Shown here: positions 32,340 through 42,390 of the stretch, in pieces
Position numbering within the stretch: the first letter of the stretch is position 1
Layout of the letters: each line of letters begins with the position of its first letter
Source of the DNA: Paraburkholderia sp.
GTDB lineage: Bacteria; Pseudomonadota; Gammaproteobacteria; Burkholderiales; Burkholderiaceae
Length of the DNA stretch: 64,000 bases
Direction of reading: 5' to 3'
NCBI RefSeq assembly: GCF_024281035.1
Contig: NZ_JAMXLH010000008.1
Coordinates: 1 to 64,000, forward strand
The notes under the pieces: generated by a model
What the model was told of the DNA's origin: nothing
Database searches by the model: none
What the model saw: the letters and a program-made list of their open reading frames with translations, nothing else
Made by a program: the position numbers and the translations under genes

Positions 32340-33476
32340 ATGAATACCTGGTTAATGTGGTGGCGTGCCGACGGACGTCTGTCGCAAGGCTTCCGCGCGC
32401 TGCTCGAGCGCGGCACCCGCCTGAGTCGTAACCTGTTCAGCCTCGTTGGCTGCTGTGCCGTTCTGCTTGCACTCGCTCTCTGGCTGCTGCCCACGTGGCG
32501 CGGCACGCTGGCCGCGCGCCTGATGCCCTTCGTATCGGCGGCCGTGCAGGCCGGTCCGGCGCGCCTGCTGCAAGGCAATCCGCTGCCGTCCTTCGCGCCC
32601 CCGGGTGCGGCGACCGACGACAACGACGGCGCGAACCTGCCGGTGGCGCTCGTACCCGATGCCGGCAGCGCTGGCGCAAGCGTCGCTGCTACCGCACAAG
32701 CGGGCATGGCGACGACGCTGAATGCGGTCACCCTCAACGGCCTCGATTCGCATTCGCTGCCGAGCGTGGGTTCGCTCGCACGCCTGATTCCGTCGCAGCG
32801 CATCACGCCCGATGCCCGCGACGACCGCGTCATAGTGTCTCAACGCGAGCAGTCGCTCGTGTCCGGCTATCTCGCGCGCCGCTATCGCGTGGCGCAAGGG
32901 CCGGTCGGCGAACTCGTGAAAGCGGCGTTCGATACGGGCCGTGAAGTGGGTCTCGATCCGTTGCTGTTGCTTGCCGTGATGGCAATCGAGTCGGGCTTCA
33001 ATCCGTATGCCGAGAGCGGTGTCGGTGCGCAGGGGCTGATGCAGGTGATGTCGAAGGTCCACTCGGACAAGTTCCAGTACTTCGGCGGACAAAGCGCAGC
33101 GCTCGATCCGCTCGCGAACATCAAGGTCGGCGCGCTCGTGCTGAAGGACTGCATCGCGCGCGGCGGTTCGGTGCCGGGCGGGCTGCGTCTGTACGTCGGT
33201 TCGACGTCGCAGGACGATGGCGGCTACGGCGCCAAGGTTATGGCCGAGCGCGGACGTTTGCGCGATGTCGCTCGCGGCCGGAACGTGCCGATCAACGCGC
33301 CGCAGGCGCCCGTCCAGACCGCGTCGGCCAACGCAGCGCCGAAGGCGGCGGGTAACAAGCGCGTGCAGGTGACGCTCGACGGCGCGCATTCGATCGCGGC
33401 CAAGGCGGTATCGGAGCAGGACGATGCCAGCACGACCACGCAGAAGCACGGCTCGTCGACCGAAATTGGGGCGTAG
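32340..33476 (+). CDS. Membrane-anchored lytic transglycosylase (SLT domain)
   Basis: This 378-residue protein has a hydrophobic anchor at about residues 33-50 and a long low-complexity periplasmic linker (60-150). The SLT domain (about 195-310) contains LLLLAVMAIESGFNPYAES with the catalytic Glu, and VGAQGLMQVM. Such enzymes cleave peptidoglycan between MurNAc and GlcNAc. GGGGAG lies nine bases before ATG. It is transcribed alone behind a long leader, with a strong terminator after it. Confidence 0.85.
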   Translation: MNTWLMWWRADGRLSQGFRALLERGTRLSRNLFSLVGCCAVLLALALWLLPTWRGTLAARLMPFVSAAVQAGPARLLQGNPLPSFAPPGAATDDNDGANLPVALVPDAGSAGASVAATAQAGMATTLNAVTLNGLDSHSLPSVGSLARLIPSQRITPDARDDRVIVSQREQSLVSGYLARRYRVAQGPVGELVKAAFDTGREVGLDPLLLLAVMAIESGFNPYAESGVGAQGLMQVMSKVHSDKFQYFGGQSAALDPLANIKVGALVLKDCIARGGSVPGGLRLYVGSTSQDDGGYGAKVMAERGRLRDVARGRNVPINAPQAPVQTASANAAPKAAGNKRVQVTLDGAHSIAAKAVSEQDDASTTTQKHGSSTEIGA

Positions 33477-33521
33477 TCGGTATCGTAGTTGGCACGACAC
33501 GCGGCAGGTCCGCTGGAAATG

Positions 33522-33547
33522 AAAAAAGCACCCTCGGGTGCTTTTTT
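33522..33547. terminator. Bidirectional terminator
   Basis: AAAAAAGCACCC and GGGTGCTTTTTT form a stem with A and T runs on both sides. It serves the convergent transglycosylase and aminotransferase genes. A 15-bp direct repeat (TTGTTGCCTGCCGC) follows immediately. Confidence 0.9.
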
Positions 33548-33591
33548 GTTGCCTGCCGCTTTGTTGCCTGCCGCAATTGCGGATGCGGCGT

Positions 33592-34785
33592 CTAGCGATT
33601 GAACAGCTTGTGCAGCCGTTCGACCGCTTCTTCGAGCCGCTCGTAAGCGGTCGCGTACGAGAGCCGTACGTACTGATGCGGCGCGGCGACACCGAAATCC
33701 ATGCCCGGCACCATCACTGTGCCCGCATCGTGGAGCATCGCGCGGGTCAGCGCATCGCTGTCGCCTGCGGCCGGATGTGCAACGTGCGTGCAATCCGCGT
33801 AGACGTAGAACGCACCGTCGGGCATCACCGGCACCTTGAACCCCAGCGTTTCGAGTGCAGGTGCAATGAAGTCGCGGCGTCGTTTGAACTCGAGGCGGCG
33901 TGACTCGTAGATGGCGAGCGTATCCGGCTCGAAGCACGCGAGCGCCGCGTACTGCGCGAGCGCCGATGCGCAGATGAACAGGTTCTGCGCCAGTTTCTCG
34001 AACGCGCCGACGAGCGCGGGCGGCACGACCAGCCAGCCGAGACGCCAGCCCGTCATATTGAAGTACTTCGAGAAGCTGTTGACCGTCACGACGTCGTCGC
34101 CGAACGAGAGCGCCGAAACGGGCGGCGCGTCATAGCTCAGACCCTGGTAGATCTCATCGACGATCGTGAAGCCGCCGCGCGCACGCACGGTCTGCACGAT
34201 CCGTTTCAATTCGGCCGGATCGATCGACGTGCCCGTGGGATTCGACGGCGACGCGAGCAGCACGCCGCGCGTGTGTTCGGTCCAGTGGCGTTCGACGTCG
34301 GCGGCGGTCAGCTGGAAGCGCGCCTGCGGGCCGCTCGGCACGAGCACGGGCTTGCCTTCAGCAGCCGCCACGAAGTGACGGTTGCACGGATAGCACGGGT
34401 CGGGCATCAGCACTTCGTCGTCGCGATCGACGAGCGCGGTGCACGCGAGCAGCAGCGCCGCCGAAGCGCCCGCCGTGACCACCACGCGCGCAGGATCGAT
34501 CGTGAGCCCGAAGGCGTGCTGGTAATGCGCGGCGATCGCCTCGCGCAGTTCGTGAATGCCGAGCGCGCTCGTGTACTGCGTGACGCCGCGGCGCAGGGCG
34601 GCGGCAGCAGCCTCCACCACGGGCTCCGGGGCCGTGAAGTCCGGCTCGCCGATGCCCATGTGGATGATGTCGCGTCCGGCGCGTTCGAGTTTCGCCGCCT
34701 CCTTGGCCAGTTCCATGACGTAGAACGGCTGGATTTCGTCGACGCGCGCGGCAAGCCGCAAGAGCGGTTCGGCAACGGTGTTCAT
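33592..34785 (-). CDS. Class I/II PLP-dependent aminotransferase
   Basis: This 397-residue protein has a full fold-type I aminotransferase domain. The PLP lysine is in NSFSKYFNMTGWRLGW, with the conserved Asn/Asp/Tyr ligands in NPTGTS, VDEIYQGLSY and the C-terminal Arg in YVRLSYA. It is most like the AspC/AAT-type group. The substrate cannot be fixed from sequence. It is separated by a hairpin from nusB upstream and is probably its own unit. Confidence 0.85.
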   Translation of the reverse strand: MNTVAEPLLRLAARVDEIQPFYVMELAKEAAKLERAGRDIIHMGIGEPDFTAPEPVVEAAAAALRRGVTQYTSALGIHELREAIAAHYQHAFGLTIDPARVVVTAGASAALLLACTALVDRDDEVLMPDPCYPCNRHFVAAAEGKPVLVPSGPQARFQLTAADVERHWTEHTRGVLLASPSNPTGTSIDPAELKRIVQTVRARGGFTIVDEIYQGLSYDAPPVSALSFGDDVVTVNSFSKYFNMTGWRLGWLVVPPALVGAFEKLAQNLFICASALAQYAALACFEPDTLAIYESRRLEFKRRRDFIAPALETLGFKVPVMPDGAFYVYADCTHVAHPAAGDSDALTRAMLHDAGTVMVPGMDFGVAAPHQYVRLSYATAYERLEEAVERLHKLFNR

Positions 34786-34836
34786 GCGGGTGATTCCAGT
34801 TCTTTCATACCGGCAGGCGGGCAGGGTAAAGGCAAA

Positions 34837-34871
34837 GGCCAGGGCCGCGCGTATGCGTCGCAGCCCTGGCC
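34837..34871 (-). terminator. Hairpin after nusB
   Basis: On the minus strand GGCCAGGGC and GCCCTGGCC pair around a 17-base loop, followed by a moderately T-rich tail. It probably ends the ribB-ribH-nusB transcript. Confidence 0.55.
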
Positions 34872-34881
34872 CCCGGCCTCA

Positions 34882-35316
34882 TCAGGACCTGCGCGCAGCC
34901 TGAATTTCCGTGGCGCGCAGTTGCACCGACAGCTTGTCGAGCACGCCGTTGACGTACTTGTAGCCGTCCGAGCCGCCAAACGTCTTCGCCAGTTCGACCG
35001 CCTCGTTGATCACGACGCGGTACGGGATGTCGACGTGATGCGTGAGCTCGTAAGTCGCGACCAGCAGCACGGCGCGCTCGACGGGCGAAAGCTGCTCGAT
35101 CGGACGGTCGAGGCATGGCGCGATGGTGGCCGACAGCGTGTCCGCGTCGCGGATCACGCCGTGCAGGATTGCGTCCAGATGCTCATGATCGGCCTTGTCG
35201 TAGCCCTGCGAACCGCGCAGCTGGGCGTCGATTTCGCCGGCGGGCACACCCGACAGCAGCCACTGATACAACCCCTGCGTGGCCAGTTCGCGGGAGCGTC
35301 GGCGCGCGCTCTTCAT
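34882..35316 (-). CDS. nusB: Transcription antitermination factor NusB
   Basis: This 144-residue all-helical protein binds boxA RNA with S10 in rRNA antitermination. Motifs include [16 protein letters not shown] near the N terminus and the C-terminal [28 protein letters not shown], both typical. The start overlaps the ribH stop by four bases, a conserved ribH-nusB coupling. Confidence 0.95.
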   Translation of the reverse strand: MKSARRRSRELATQGLYQWLLSGVPAGEIDAQLRGSQGYDKADHEHLDAILHGVIRDADTLSATIAPCLDRPIEQLSPVERAVLLVATYELTHHVDIPYRVVINEAVELAKTFGGSDGYKYVNGVLDKLSVQLRATEIQAARRS

Positions 35317-35825
35317 CGTTGTTCCTCTTCGTCTTCCTCGTCTTCTTCGTCGTCGCCGCCGTCGAGCTGTTCGAGCGCAACCGTGAGGTTCGCCATCTCG
35401 ACTGCGACGCGCGCTGCGTCACGACCCTTTTCGGTCATGCGCGCGACGGCCTGCTCTTCGGTTTCGGTCGTCAGCACGGCATTGGCGACCGGCACGCCGA
35501 AGTCGAGCGAGATGCGCGAGATGCCCGCGCCGCTCTCGTTCGAAACGAGTTCGAAGTGATACGTCTCGCCGCGCACGACCGCGCCGAGCGCGATCAGTGC
35601 GTCGAACTGGCCGCTTTCCGCGAGCTTTTGCAGCGCGAGCGGGATTTCCAGTGCGCCGGGCACGGTGACGAGCAGCACGTCTTCGCCCGTTACGCCGAGG
35701 CGTTCGAGTTCTTCGATGCACGCATCCGCGAGGCCGTTGCAGACGGGTTCGTTAAAGCGCGACTGGACGATGCCGATGCGCAGTCCGTCGCCGTCGAGGT
35801 TCGGTTGGTATTGTCCGATTTCCAT
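35313..35825 (-). CDS. ribH: 6,7-dimethyl-8-ribityllumazine synthase
   Basis: This 170-residue enzyme condenses the ribF-pathway pyrimidine with dihydroxybutanone phosphate to make lumazine, the step before riboflavin. The active-site loop [14 protein letters not shown] and the [10 protein letters not shown] strand are intact. The start at 35825 is the family start. The last 15 residues are an unusual run of Asp and Glu ([13 protein letters not shown]). The stop overlaps nusB. Confidence 0.95.
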   Translation of the reverse strand: MEIGQYQPNLDGDGLRIGIVQSRFNEPVCNGLADACIEELERLGVTGEDVLLVTVPGALEIPLALQKLAESGQFDALIALGAVVRGETYHFELVSNESGAGISRISLDFGVPVANAVLTTETEEQAVARMTEKGRDAARVAVEMANLTVALEQLDGGDDEEDEEDEEEQR

Positions 35826-35892
35826 GTGATGTCCGTAGGTTCGGTTGAGCGTGGTGACGGGTGTGAGTGGGCGCGCCCGGGGGCCTGGCCGG

Positions 35893-37059
35893 TCAGGCGC
35901 GCGTCGCGGTGCGCTCGGCGCCTTCCGGCGGGCAGGGCGCTTCAGTGCTGCTGCCGGGCATCGGCACGAAGCCGGTGACTTCGAGCCCGTAACCCGACAT
36001 GCTGCCGAGGCGGCGCGGTTTCGACAACACCTGCATGCGGCCGACACCGAGTTCGCGCAGGATCTGCGCGCCGATGCCGTAGGTCTTGAAGTCGACCGGA
36101 CGGCGCGCGAGTGCCTCCGCGCGCTCCTTCTGGTCGAACGCCGTGAAGACGTCGATCAGATGTTCCCTGGTGTCGCCGCAGTTGAGCATCACGATGACGC
36201 CGAGATCGCGCCCCGCGATTTCGCGGATGGCGGCATCGAGCGTCCATGAGTGCGTGGACGCGCCCGTTTCGAGCAGATCCAGCACCGAAAGCGGCTCGTG
36301 CACGCGCACCGGCGTGTCGACCTCGGGCGTGGGCTTGCCGCGCACGAGCGCGATATGGGGGGTGCGCGTCGGGTGATCGACGTACATGATCGCGCGGAAG
36401 GTGCCGTGCGCCGTTTGCATGGTGCGTTCGGCAACGCGCTCGACGATCGACTCGGTGCGGCTGCGATAGTGAATCAGATCGGCGATCGTGCCGATCTTCA
36501 GGTTGTGCTGCTGCGCGAATTCGATGAGATCGGGCAGGCGCGCCATCGTGCCGTCGTCTTTGATGACCTCGCAGATCACCGCAGCCGGCGTGAGGCCCGC
36601 GAGCGCCGTGAAGTCGCAGCCCGCCTCGGTGTGACCGGCGCGTACGAGCACGCCGCCAGGCTGCGCCATGATCGGGAATACGTGGCCCGGCTGAACGATG
36701 TGATCGGCGCGCGCGTCGTGCGCGACGGCGGTCTGGATCGTGCGCGCGCGGTCGGCGGCGGAAATGCCCGTCGTCACGCCTTCGGCGGCTTCGATGCTGA
36801 CCGTGAACGCGGTGCCGTACTGCGTGCCGTTGCGGTACGTCATGAGCGGCAGGTTGAGCTGCTTGCAGCGCTCTTGCGTGAGCGTCAGGCAGACCAGGCC
36901 GCGGCCGTACTTCGCCATGAAGTTGATTGCCTCGGGCGTCACGAATTCCGCTGCAATGACGAGGTCTCCCTCGTTTTCCCGGTCTTCTTCGTCGACGAGG
37001 ATCACCATCCGGCCGGCTTTGAGCTCGGCGATGATCTCGGGGGTGGTGGCGAGGGTCAT
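35893..37059 (-). CDS. ribB: 3,4-dihydroxy-2-butanone 4-phosphate synthase with degenerate GTP cyclohydrolase II domain
   Basis: This is a 388-residue protein. The N-terminal domain (1-200) is an intact DHBP synthase with [12 protein letters not shown] and [16 protein letters not shown]. The C-terminal domain (about 205-375) has the GCH II fold ([22 protein letters not shown]) but lacks the three zinc-binding cysteines of the CxTGDxxxSxRCDC motif, so it is unlikely to open GTP. This resembles the RibBX class. It is the first gene of the ribB-ribH-nusB group. No FMN riboswitch is seen upstream. Confidence 0.9.
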   Translation of the reverse strand: MTLATTPEIIAELKAGRMVILVDEEDRENEGDLVIAAEFVTPEAINFMAKYGRGLVCLTLTQERCKQLNLPLMTYRNGTQYGTAFTVSIEAAEGVTTGISAADRARTIQTAVAHDARADHIVQPGHVFPIMAQPGGVLVRAGHTEAGCDFTALAGLTPAAVICEVIKDDGTMARLPDLIEFAQQHNLKIGTIADLIHYRSRTESIVERVAERTMQTAHGTFRAIMYVDHPTRTPHIALVRGKPTPEVDTPVRVHEPLSVLDLLETGASTHSWTLDAAIREIAGRDLGVIVMLNCGDTREHLIDVFTAFDQKERAEALARRPVDFKTYGIGAQILRELGVGRMQVLSKPRRLGSMSGYGLEVTGFVPMPGSSTEAPCPPEGAERTATRA

Positions 37060-37308
37060 TATGGGGATCTGGTCTGGAAAGCCGGTATTTTACGCCACGC
37101 GGGCGTGCGCGTCGCCGTCGGCAGGGGCAAGAAATCGGAAGAGACCCGCGCCGTTCCGCGGCGGGCACGCTGCGCGCGTTGCGCCGCGCAGTTGCCGCAC
37201 AGTTGTCGCGCAGTTGCCCTGTACTGGCTCGATGTCCGGCGCCACGCCCGGGTTGGCACGGAGGTTGGCCGAACGGCTGGCTGGGCGGCGGAAAACACCC
37301 TCGGCACA

Positions 37309-37347
37309 ATAGTAACGGTTGATGTTATTAACGCGCTACGTTACTAT
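37309..37347. promoter_or_regulatory. Operator palindrome upstream of higBA
   Basis: ATAGTAACG (37309-37317) and CGTTACTAT (37339-37347) form a perfect 9-bp inverted repeat, and GTTATTAAC lies in the centre. It ends five bases before the higB start, a typical HigA autorepression site. Confidence 0.7.
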
Positions 37348-37352
37348 TTGCG

Positions 37353-37631
37353 ATGATTACTTCGTTTGCTTGCCGGGATACCGAGGCGCTCTTTTTAGGG
37401 CGCCGGGTCGCACGCTTCGCGCTCATCGAGCGGGTGGCGGTGCGCAAAATGCAGCAGATCCATGCCGCCGCCACGCTCTCGTTTCTGCGGGTGCCGCCGG
37501 GCAATCGCCTCGAGCGGTTATCCGGCGACCTGGCTGGCTATTACAGCCTGCGCATCAATGTGCAATGGCGGATCTGCTTTCATTTCGCAGACGGCGACGC
37601 ATCGGAGGTCCGTATCGTCGACTACCACTGA
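37353..37631 (+). CDS. higB: HigB-type RelE-superfamily toxin
   Basis: This 92-residue mRNA interferase acts on the ribosome. Motifs are ITSFACRDTEALF at the start, the LRVPPGNRLERLSGDLAGYYSLRINVQWRICFHF core, and VRIVDYH at the end, with Arg and His residues that fit HigB. The order toxin first and antitoxin second is the HigBA arrangement. It is probably repressed by HigA at the palindrome just upstream. Confidence 0.92.
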   Translation: MITSFACRDTEALFLGRRVARFALIERVAVRKMQQIHAAATLSFLRVPPGNRLERLSGDLAGYYSLRINVQWRICFHFADGDASEVRIVDYH

Positions 37632-37642
37632 GGAGCATCACC

Positions 37643-37948
37643 ATGGCACGCGAAGTTCCGCTTGCGACACCGGGCGAGATTCTTTCGGAAGATTGGCTCA
37701 AGCCTCTCGGCATCAGCCAGTACGCACTCGCCAAGGCGATTGACGTGCCGCCGCGCCGCGTCAATGAGATCGTGCTCGGCAAGCGCGCGATCACTGCCGA
37801 CACGGCGGTGCGCTTCGCCGTCTTTTTCGGCACCGACGCGCGCAGCTGGATGGAACTGCAGGCCCATTACGACACCGAACGCGCGCGCGAACAGCTTCAG
37901 GACGTGCTCGCGCGCATCAAGCCGTTTGTCCGGGCCGAGCACGTCTGA
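37643..37948 (+). CDS. higA: HigA-type antitoxin
   Basis: This 101-residue protein has an XRE-type HTH (LGISQYALAKAIDVPPRRVNEIV) followed by the HigA signature GKRAITADTAVRFAVFFGT. GAGGAG lies eight bases before ATG. It lies 11 bases after higB and should neutralise it and bind the upstream operator. Confidence 0.93.
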   Translation: MAREVPLATPGEILSEDWLKPLGISQYALAKAIDVPPRRVNEIVLGKRAITADTAVRFAVFFGTDARSWMELQAHYDTERAREQLQDVLARIKPFVRAEHV

Positions 37949-38060
37949 GCGCGCCATGCGGCGTTTGCCGTATCCATATCCCGTTCGCAACCGGCAGAGC
38001 GGGGCATGGAGCAATGCCCTGCCCGGGTGCGAACGGCTGTTACCCACAGAGACCAGAACA

Positions 38061-38849
38061 ATGAAACGCATTGGCAGTGCATTGGGGGCCTTGCTGATTG
38101 CCGCGCACGCAGGCGCGGCACCGCTCGACCACGGCGATCTCGTGACGTTGCCCACGCGGCCAGGCGTCACGCAGAGCATCTTCATCACGACGCCGGAGCA
38201 GGCGACGCCCAAGGCCGTGCTTCTGCTGTACGCGGGCGGCGAAGGCGTTCTCAGGCTCAGCGACCACGGCCCCACGAACATGCGCGGCAACTTTGTGATC
38301 CGCACGGCCAGCTATTGGGTCGATCACGGCTACGCCGTCGTTCAGGTCGATGCTCCTTCCGACCATCAGGACGATTTGGGCATGAACGATTATGTGCGTC
38401 GCTCGGCCGATACGCTCATCGACCAGAAGGCCGTGTCCGTGGAAGTGCGCAAGCGTTTTCCGGGGGCAAAGATCGTGCTCTACAGCACGAGTCGTGGAAC
38501 GGTCACGGTGGGCTCGATGCTCATGCATGCGAGCGACCTGGCCGATATCTACGTTCTGACTTCGCCAAAATCAGTCGCGAATCGCGAGCCCGGTATCTCG
38601 GACCTGGATGTGCCGCTGGCGTATCGCGACAAGACCATGATCATGTCGAACGAGCACGACGGCTGCAAAGTGGCGATGTATTACGGAGCCAGGCGGCTCG
38701 CCGAAGCGAATCATGTGGCTCTTGTCACCGAATCCTCCGACGCGGACTCGGGCAACGCGTGTGGCGCGCGATCTCCCCACGGCTATCTCGGCATCGAACA
38801 GAAGGCACTGGACGATTCCAGTGCATGGATTGAAACCAGGCTTAATTAG
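38061..38849 (+). CDS. Secreted alpha/beta-hydrolase-fold protein
   Basis: This 262-residue protein has a signal peptide (MKRIGSALGALLIAAHAGAA). The body has the alpha/beta-hydrolase pattern: VLLLYAGGEGVL (oxyanion strand), IVLYSTSRGTVTVG with the candidate nucleophile Ser in a S-R-G context, and a late His in SPHGYLG. The substrate is unknown. There is no operon partner. It could be a peptidase- or esterase-like periplasmic protein. Confidence 0.65.
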   Translation: MKRIGSALGALLIAAHAGAAPLDHGDLVTLPTRPGVTQSIFITTPEQATPKAVLLLYAGGEGVLRLSDHGPTNMRGNFVIRTASYWVDHGYAVVQVDAPSDHQDDLGMNDYVRRSADTLIDQKAVSVEVRKRFPGAKIVLYSTSRGTVTVGSMLMHASDLADIYVLTSPKSVANREPGISDLDVPLAYRDKTMIMSNEHDGCKVAMYYGARRLAEANHVALVTESSDADSGNACGARSPHGYLGIEQKALDDSSAWIETRLN

Positions 38850-39249
38850 CCGTGGCTGTGTGCAAGACCGCCGCCAGGCGGAATGCGATTGCCAGGTAAA
38901 CCGAGGCGCGACCTGGTGTAGTAAGTCGCACCCAATCGTATTAAATCGCACCCAATCGCGCAATAAGGCAGGGCCGTCCGGCACGTCCTGTTGTCACAGC
39001 CGTTACGAACGATGACGGTGTACATCAGCCGACGCCAAACGTTTCGTGCCGATCAAAGCAATGCGTATTCAGGCCTGGAAAATCGCCCTTATACGTTTTA
39101 GTATCGATCGACGGGAGCGATTCACCTCGAACCAGGCCAACGTAGCTACACAAAAGAAATCGAAAATAATCTCCAATGACATGTGCTGATCGTGCCGGCA
39201 CAGATGGTTGTATTGACAACTGTCATGGGCGAAGACATTCGGGGAAACC
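38850..39249. other. Intergenic region before the chemoreceptor gene
   Basis: There is no gene. A short near-repeat (AATCGCACCCAATCG) occurs at about 38943-38958 and overlaps a second partial copy upstream. The region is AT-richer near 39090-39180 and probably holds the chemoreceptor promoter. Confidence 0.4.
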
Positions 39250-40806
39250 ATGAAACTGACTTTTCGCGCAAAGCTCTTTGCCCCTCTGTTCGTTTGCTGG
39301 ATCAGTTTATGGGCGGTGACGGGAGCGGGCCTCTACCACAACAAAGTGCGTCTGCTGGAAGAGCGGCAGCTTGCGATGAAATCGGCCACCGAAATCGGTG
39401 TCTCGATCGCAAAGGATTATGCGGCGATGGTGGCCGCCGGAAAACTTCCCCTGGCTGAAGCGCAACAGCAAGCGCTGGCACGCATCAGAGCGCTGCGCTT
39501 TGGGAAGGACGGCTACCTTTTTGTGATCTCCTCCGAGCCTAAAGTCCTGCTGCACCCGATCAAGCCCGAGATGGAGGGGCAAAACGTCGCGGATTATAAA
39601 GATCCCAAGGGACACCACCTGTTCAGGGACATGGCGGACATCGCGAGAAGCAAGGGCGAAGGGTGGGTGGAATATGTCTGGCCCAAGCCAGGCAATCCGG
39701 ATCAATCCAGGGTATTTCCCAAAGGCACCTATGTCTTGACGTACAAGCCATGGGACTGGACGTTCGGAACAGGCGTCTATCTGGACGACCTGACCGACGC
39801 GACGATCAAGGACTTCTGGCTCGCTTTTCTCGCGCTGAGCGTGGTCGGCGTTTTCCTGAACGGCGCAAGCCTGCTGGTCATTCGAAGCTTGAACAAGGCG
39901 GTTGGCGGAGAACTGGAAGCCGCCGCAGATGCTGCGCGGCGAATTGCCGCCGGTGACCTGTCCGAAACGGTCAAGGTCAAACCCGGTGACGACTCCAGCC
40001 TGCTGCATACGATGAAAACCATGCAGGATAACCTGCTGAGTATCGTCACCAAGGTGCGCTCGGGAGCCGACGCGATCTCGGGCGCCGCGAGCGAAATGAC
40101 TGCGGGCAATGTTGACCTGTCGTCACGGACCGAGCAACAGGCAGCGGCATTGGAACAGACCGCCGCGTCGATGGAGGAACTGACGGCGACCGTGAAGGAG
40201 AATGCCGACAACGCGCATCAGGCCAGTGAGATGGCGGTTGCAGCTTCGCATGTCGCGGGACAGGGCGGGGACGCCGTGGCCGAAGTGGTGAGCACCATGG
40301 CGGCCATTAACGTGTCGTCGAGGAAGATCGTCGACATCATCGGCGTTATCGACGGCATTGCCTTTCAAACCAACATCCTCGCACTCAATGCGGCCGTGGA
40401 AGCGGCACGCGCTGGCGAGCACGGTCGTGGATTTGCGGTTGTTGCAGGCGAAGTACGTACGCTGGCACAACGCTCCGCCGTGGCCGCCAAAGAAATCAAG
40501 GCCCTGATCGACGATTCCGTCGGCAAGGTGGATGCCGGGACTTCACTCGTCGAGCAAGCTGGCGCGAAGATGAAAGAAGTCGTGGAGAGCATCCAGCGCG
40601 TGTCGGACATCATCGGCGGGATCGCCGCAGCCGGGCACGAGCAGACGAACGGCATCGAACAGGTCAACCAGGCCGTCGCTCAAATGGATCAAACGACGCA
40701 GCAGAACGCCGCGCTGGTCGAACAGGCCGTCACCTCGGCGGATGCATTAGACAAGAAGGCTGGCGAATTGACTCAGGCAGTCAATGTGTTCAGGTTGAAA
40801 AATTGA
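39250..40806 (+). CDS. Methyl-accepting chemotaxis protein with Cache sensor
   Basis: This 518-residue transmembrane receptor has a first TM helix (about 8-28) and a periplasmic single-Cache (sCache_2-type) domain with the motif [21 protein letters not shown] and WPKPGN. A second TM helix lies at about 188-210, followed by HAMP to about 265. The cytoplasmic signalling domain has the conserved hairpin tip [27 protein letters not shown]. There is no C-terminal pentapeptide. sCache sensors of this type bind small organic acids; the ligand is unknown. Confidence 0.93.
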   Translation: MKLTFRAKLFAPLFVCWISLWAVTGAGLYHNKVRLLEERQLAMKSATEIGVSIAKDYAAMVAAGKLPLAEAQQQALARIRALRFGKDGYLFVISSEPKVLLHPIKPEMEGQNVADYKDPKGHHLFRDMADIARSKGEGWVEYVWPKPGNPDQSRVFPKGTYVLTYKPWDWTFGTGVYLDDLTDATIKDFWLAFLALSVVGVFLNGASLLVIRSLNKAVGGELEAAADAARRIAAGDLSETVKVKPGDDSSLLHTMKTMQDNLLSIVTKVRSGADAISGAASEMTAGNVDLSSRTEQQAAALEQTAASMEELTATVKENADNAHQASEMAVAASHVAGQGGDAVAEVVSTMAAINVSSRKIVDIIGVIDGIAFQTNILALNAAVEAARAGEHGRGFAVVAGEVRTLAQRSAVAAKEIKALIDDSVGKVDAGTSLVEQAGAKMKEVVESIQRVSDIIGGIAAAGHEQTNGIEQVNQAVAQMDQTTQQNAALVEQAVTSADALDKKAGELTQAVNVFRLKN

Positions 40807-41026
40807 CATCCCGAACAGGCCTAACTGCGCGGTCCAACCGCTCGGCCCGGCTGTGCGGTTTTGACTTCGCGATGGCGTGTCCACTTGCCATCGGTCAGGA
40901 CGCGCGCCGCCGGTCGTCAGTACACGGGATCTCAATCGCTGTAGCCCGATTCAACGTAAACGGGCACGTCGGCAAAAGCTGCCGAACGTGCCTCTTTTCT
41001 CAGAGCGGTTTCACCGCCAGTGCGCG

Positions 41027-41773
41027 TTACCGCAGTCCCCCGCTGGCAACGATATGCTCGCCTGTCAGCCATTTAGCGTCGTCCGACGCAAGAAAAACCA
41101 CTGCCGATGCGATGTCGTCCGACTGCCCAACGCGGCCGAGCGGCGTCTGGCTGATTGCAAACTTCTCGAAATCCGATCCGATCAACCCCGCGGTATGCGT
41201 ACCTTCGGTCACGACCACGCCCGGATTGATTGCGTTCACGCGGATCTTCTTCGGCCCGAGCTCACGTGCGAGCACGCCGGTGATCGCATCCACCGCGCCT
41301 TTCGTCCCGCTATAGACGGCACTTCCCGGTGGCGTGATGGTCGTTACGACCGAGCTGACGTTGATGATGCTCGCACCTTCGCCAAGATGCTTGACGGCAG
41401 CCTGCGTGGTGAGCAGCACGCCGAGCACGTTCGTGTCGAACTGCTTGCGGTAATGGGCTTCCGTGACTTCTTCGATCGGCGCCATCTCGTAGATGCCGGA
41501 GTTATTGACGAGTATGTCGAGGCGACCGTACGTTTCGATTGCCGTGCTGACGATGCCTTGCGCTTCGGCGGCCTTCGACACGTCGCCGCCCACGGCAACT
41601 GCCTTCCCTCCGGCTGAAGTAATGGCGGATACAACGGTATCCGCACCTGCCTTGCTGCTCGCGTAGTTGACGACCACCGCAGCGCCTTCGGCCGCGAGTG
41701 CCTTCGCAATACCGGCACCGATGCCTTTCGATGCGCCCGTGACAATGGCTACTTTCCCTGCAAGCTTGCCCAT
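41027..41773 (-). CDS. Short-chain dehydrogenase/reductase
   Basis: This 248-residue classical SDR has cofactor motif TGASKGIGAG, NNSG, catalytic Ser in INVSSVV and YSGTK (Tyr-x-x-x-Lys), and PGVV after. It is close to the 3-oxoacyl-ACP reductase/glucose dehydrogenase-like group of stand-alone SDRs. GAGGAA lies before ATG 41773, which excludes the longer frame. The substrate is unknown, and there is no pathway context. Confidence 0.85.
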   Translation of the reverse strand: MGKLAGKVAIVTGASKGIGAGIAKALAAEGAAVVVNYASSKAGADTVVSAITSAGGKAVAVGGDVSKAAEAQGIVSTAIETYGRLDILVNNSGIYEMAPIEEVTEAHYRKQFDTNVLGVLLTTQAAVKHLGEGASIINVSSVVTTITPPGSAVYSGTKGAVDAITGVLARELGPKKIRVNAINPGVVVTEGTHTAGLIGSDFEKFAISQTPLGRVGQSDDIASAVVFLASDDAKWLTGEHIVASGGLR

Positions 41774-42099
41774 GATGTATTCCTCAGCGTAAATCGCACC
41801 ATTAATCGAAACCGGCGTTTTGACTTGCATGAAGTAATCGGCCGGTGCTGAGCGTGAATGTAGAGGTCCGCGGCACCGCGATAAAGCGTCCGGAAACGAA
41901 TTGACTGGCAGGATCAGCCGAACAATCGGTGTAAGCGGTCGTAGAATTTTCAACCGCATTGACCGCAATGATGAACGGATTAGGTCTGTGATGTACCCGG
42001 GAGGCTATATCCGTGGGACGAGCGCGTTCAGAGCGCTTCCAGCATCGGGTAGGTATATTGCTCTTTGTAGTGACATGTCGATTCCGCACGGAGGACGAG
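41774..42099. other. Divergent intergenic region
   Basis: There is no gene. It lies between the SDR gene and a small secreted-protein gene and would hold both promoters. AACCGCATTGACCGCAATG near 41951 has partial dyad character. Confidence 0.35.
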
Positions 42100-42354
42100 A
42101 TGAACAAAGTGTCCCTTGCAGTTCTGATTTCCCTTTCGACGCTGACGGGTGCTGCTTACGCGCAGACGGAGAACGGCGTCACGATGAGCACCGACCCGCA
42201 GAAGGTTGCGGAATTCGAGCAGCACGCACAGGAAGTGCAGGCGCACCAAGGCGAAGCGCAGCCGGCACGGATGGCGCCGGCGAGGGTGACGAGAGAGCAT
42301 CCCTGGGTGAAAAAGCATCATCCGTACGTCGGGAAGTCTGCGCCGGCGCAGTGA
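42100..42354 (+). CDS. Small secreted hypothetical protein
   Basis: This 84-residue protein has a clear signal peptide (VSLAVLISLSTLTGAAYA) and a short charged mature part rich in Gln, Pro and His that ends HPWVKKHHPYVGKSAPAQ. GGAGGACGAG lies just before ATG. No known family; such small exported proteins are common in Burkholderia. A very stable hairpin follows 36 bases after its stop. Confidence 0.65.
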   Translation: MNKVSLAVLISLSTLTGAAYAQTENGVTMSTDPQKVAEFEQHAQEVQAHQGEAQPARMAPARVTREHPWVKKHHPYVGKSAPAQ

Positions 42355-42390
42355 CAGGGCGCGTGCCGAAGAGGGGAGTCTTTAAACGCG

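Noticed and set aside
37060..37320. FMN riboswitch upstream of ribB
   Set aside because: None of the conserved RFN-element words were found in the leader.
39046..39054. GCCGATCA as a flagellar sigma-28 -10 element upstream of the chemoreceptor
   Set aside because: No TAAA-type -35 element lies at the required distance.
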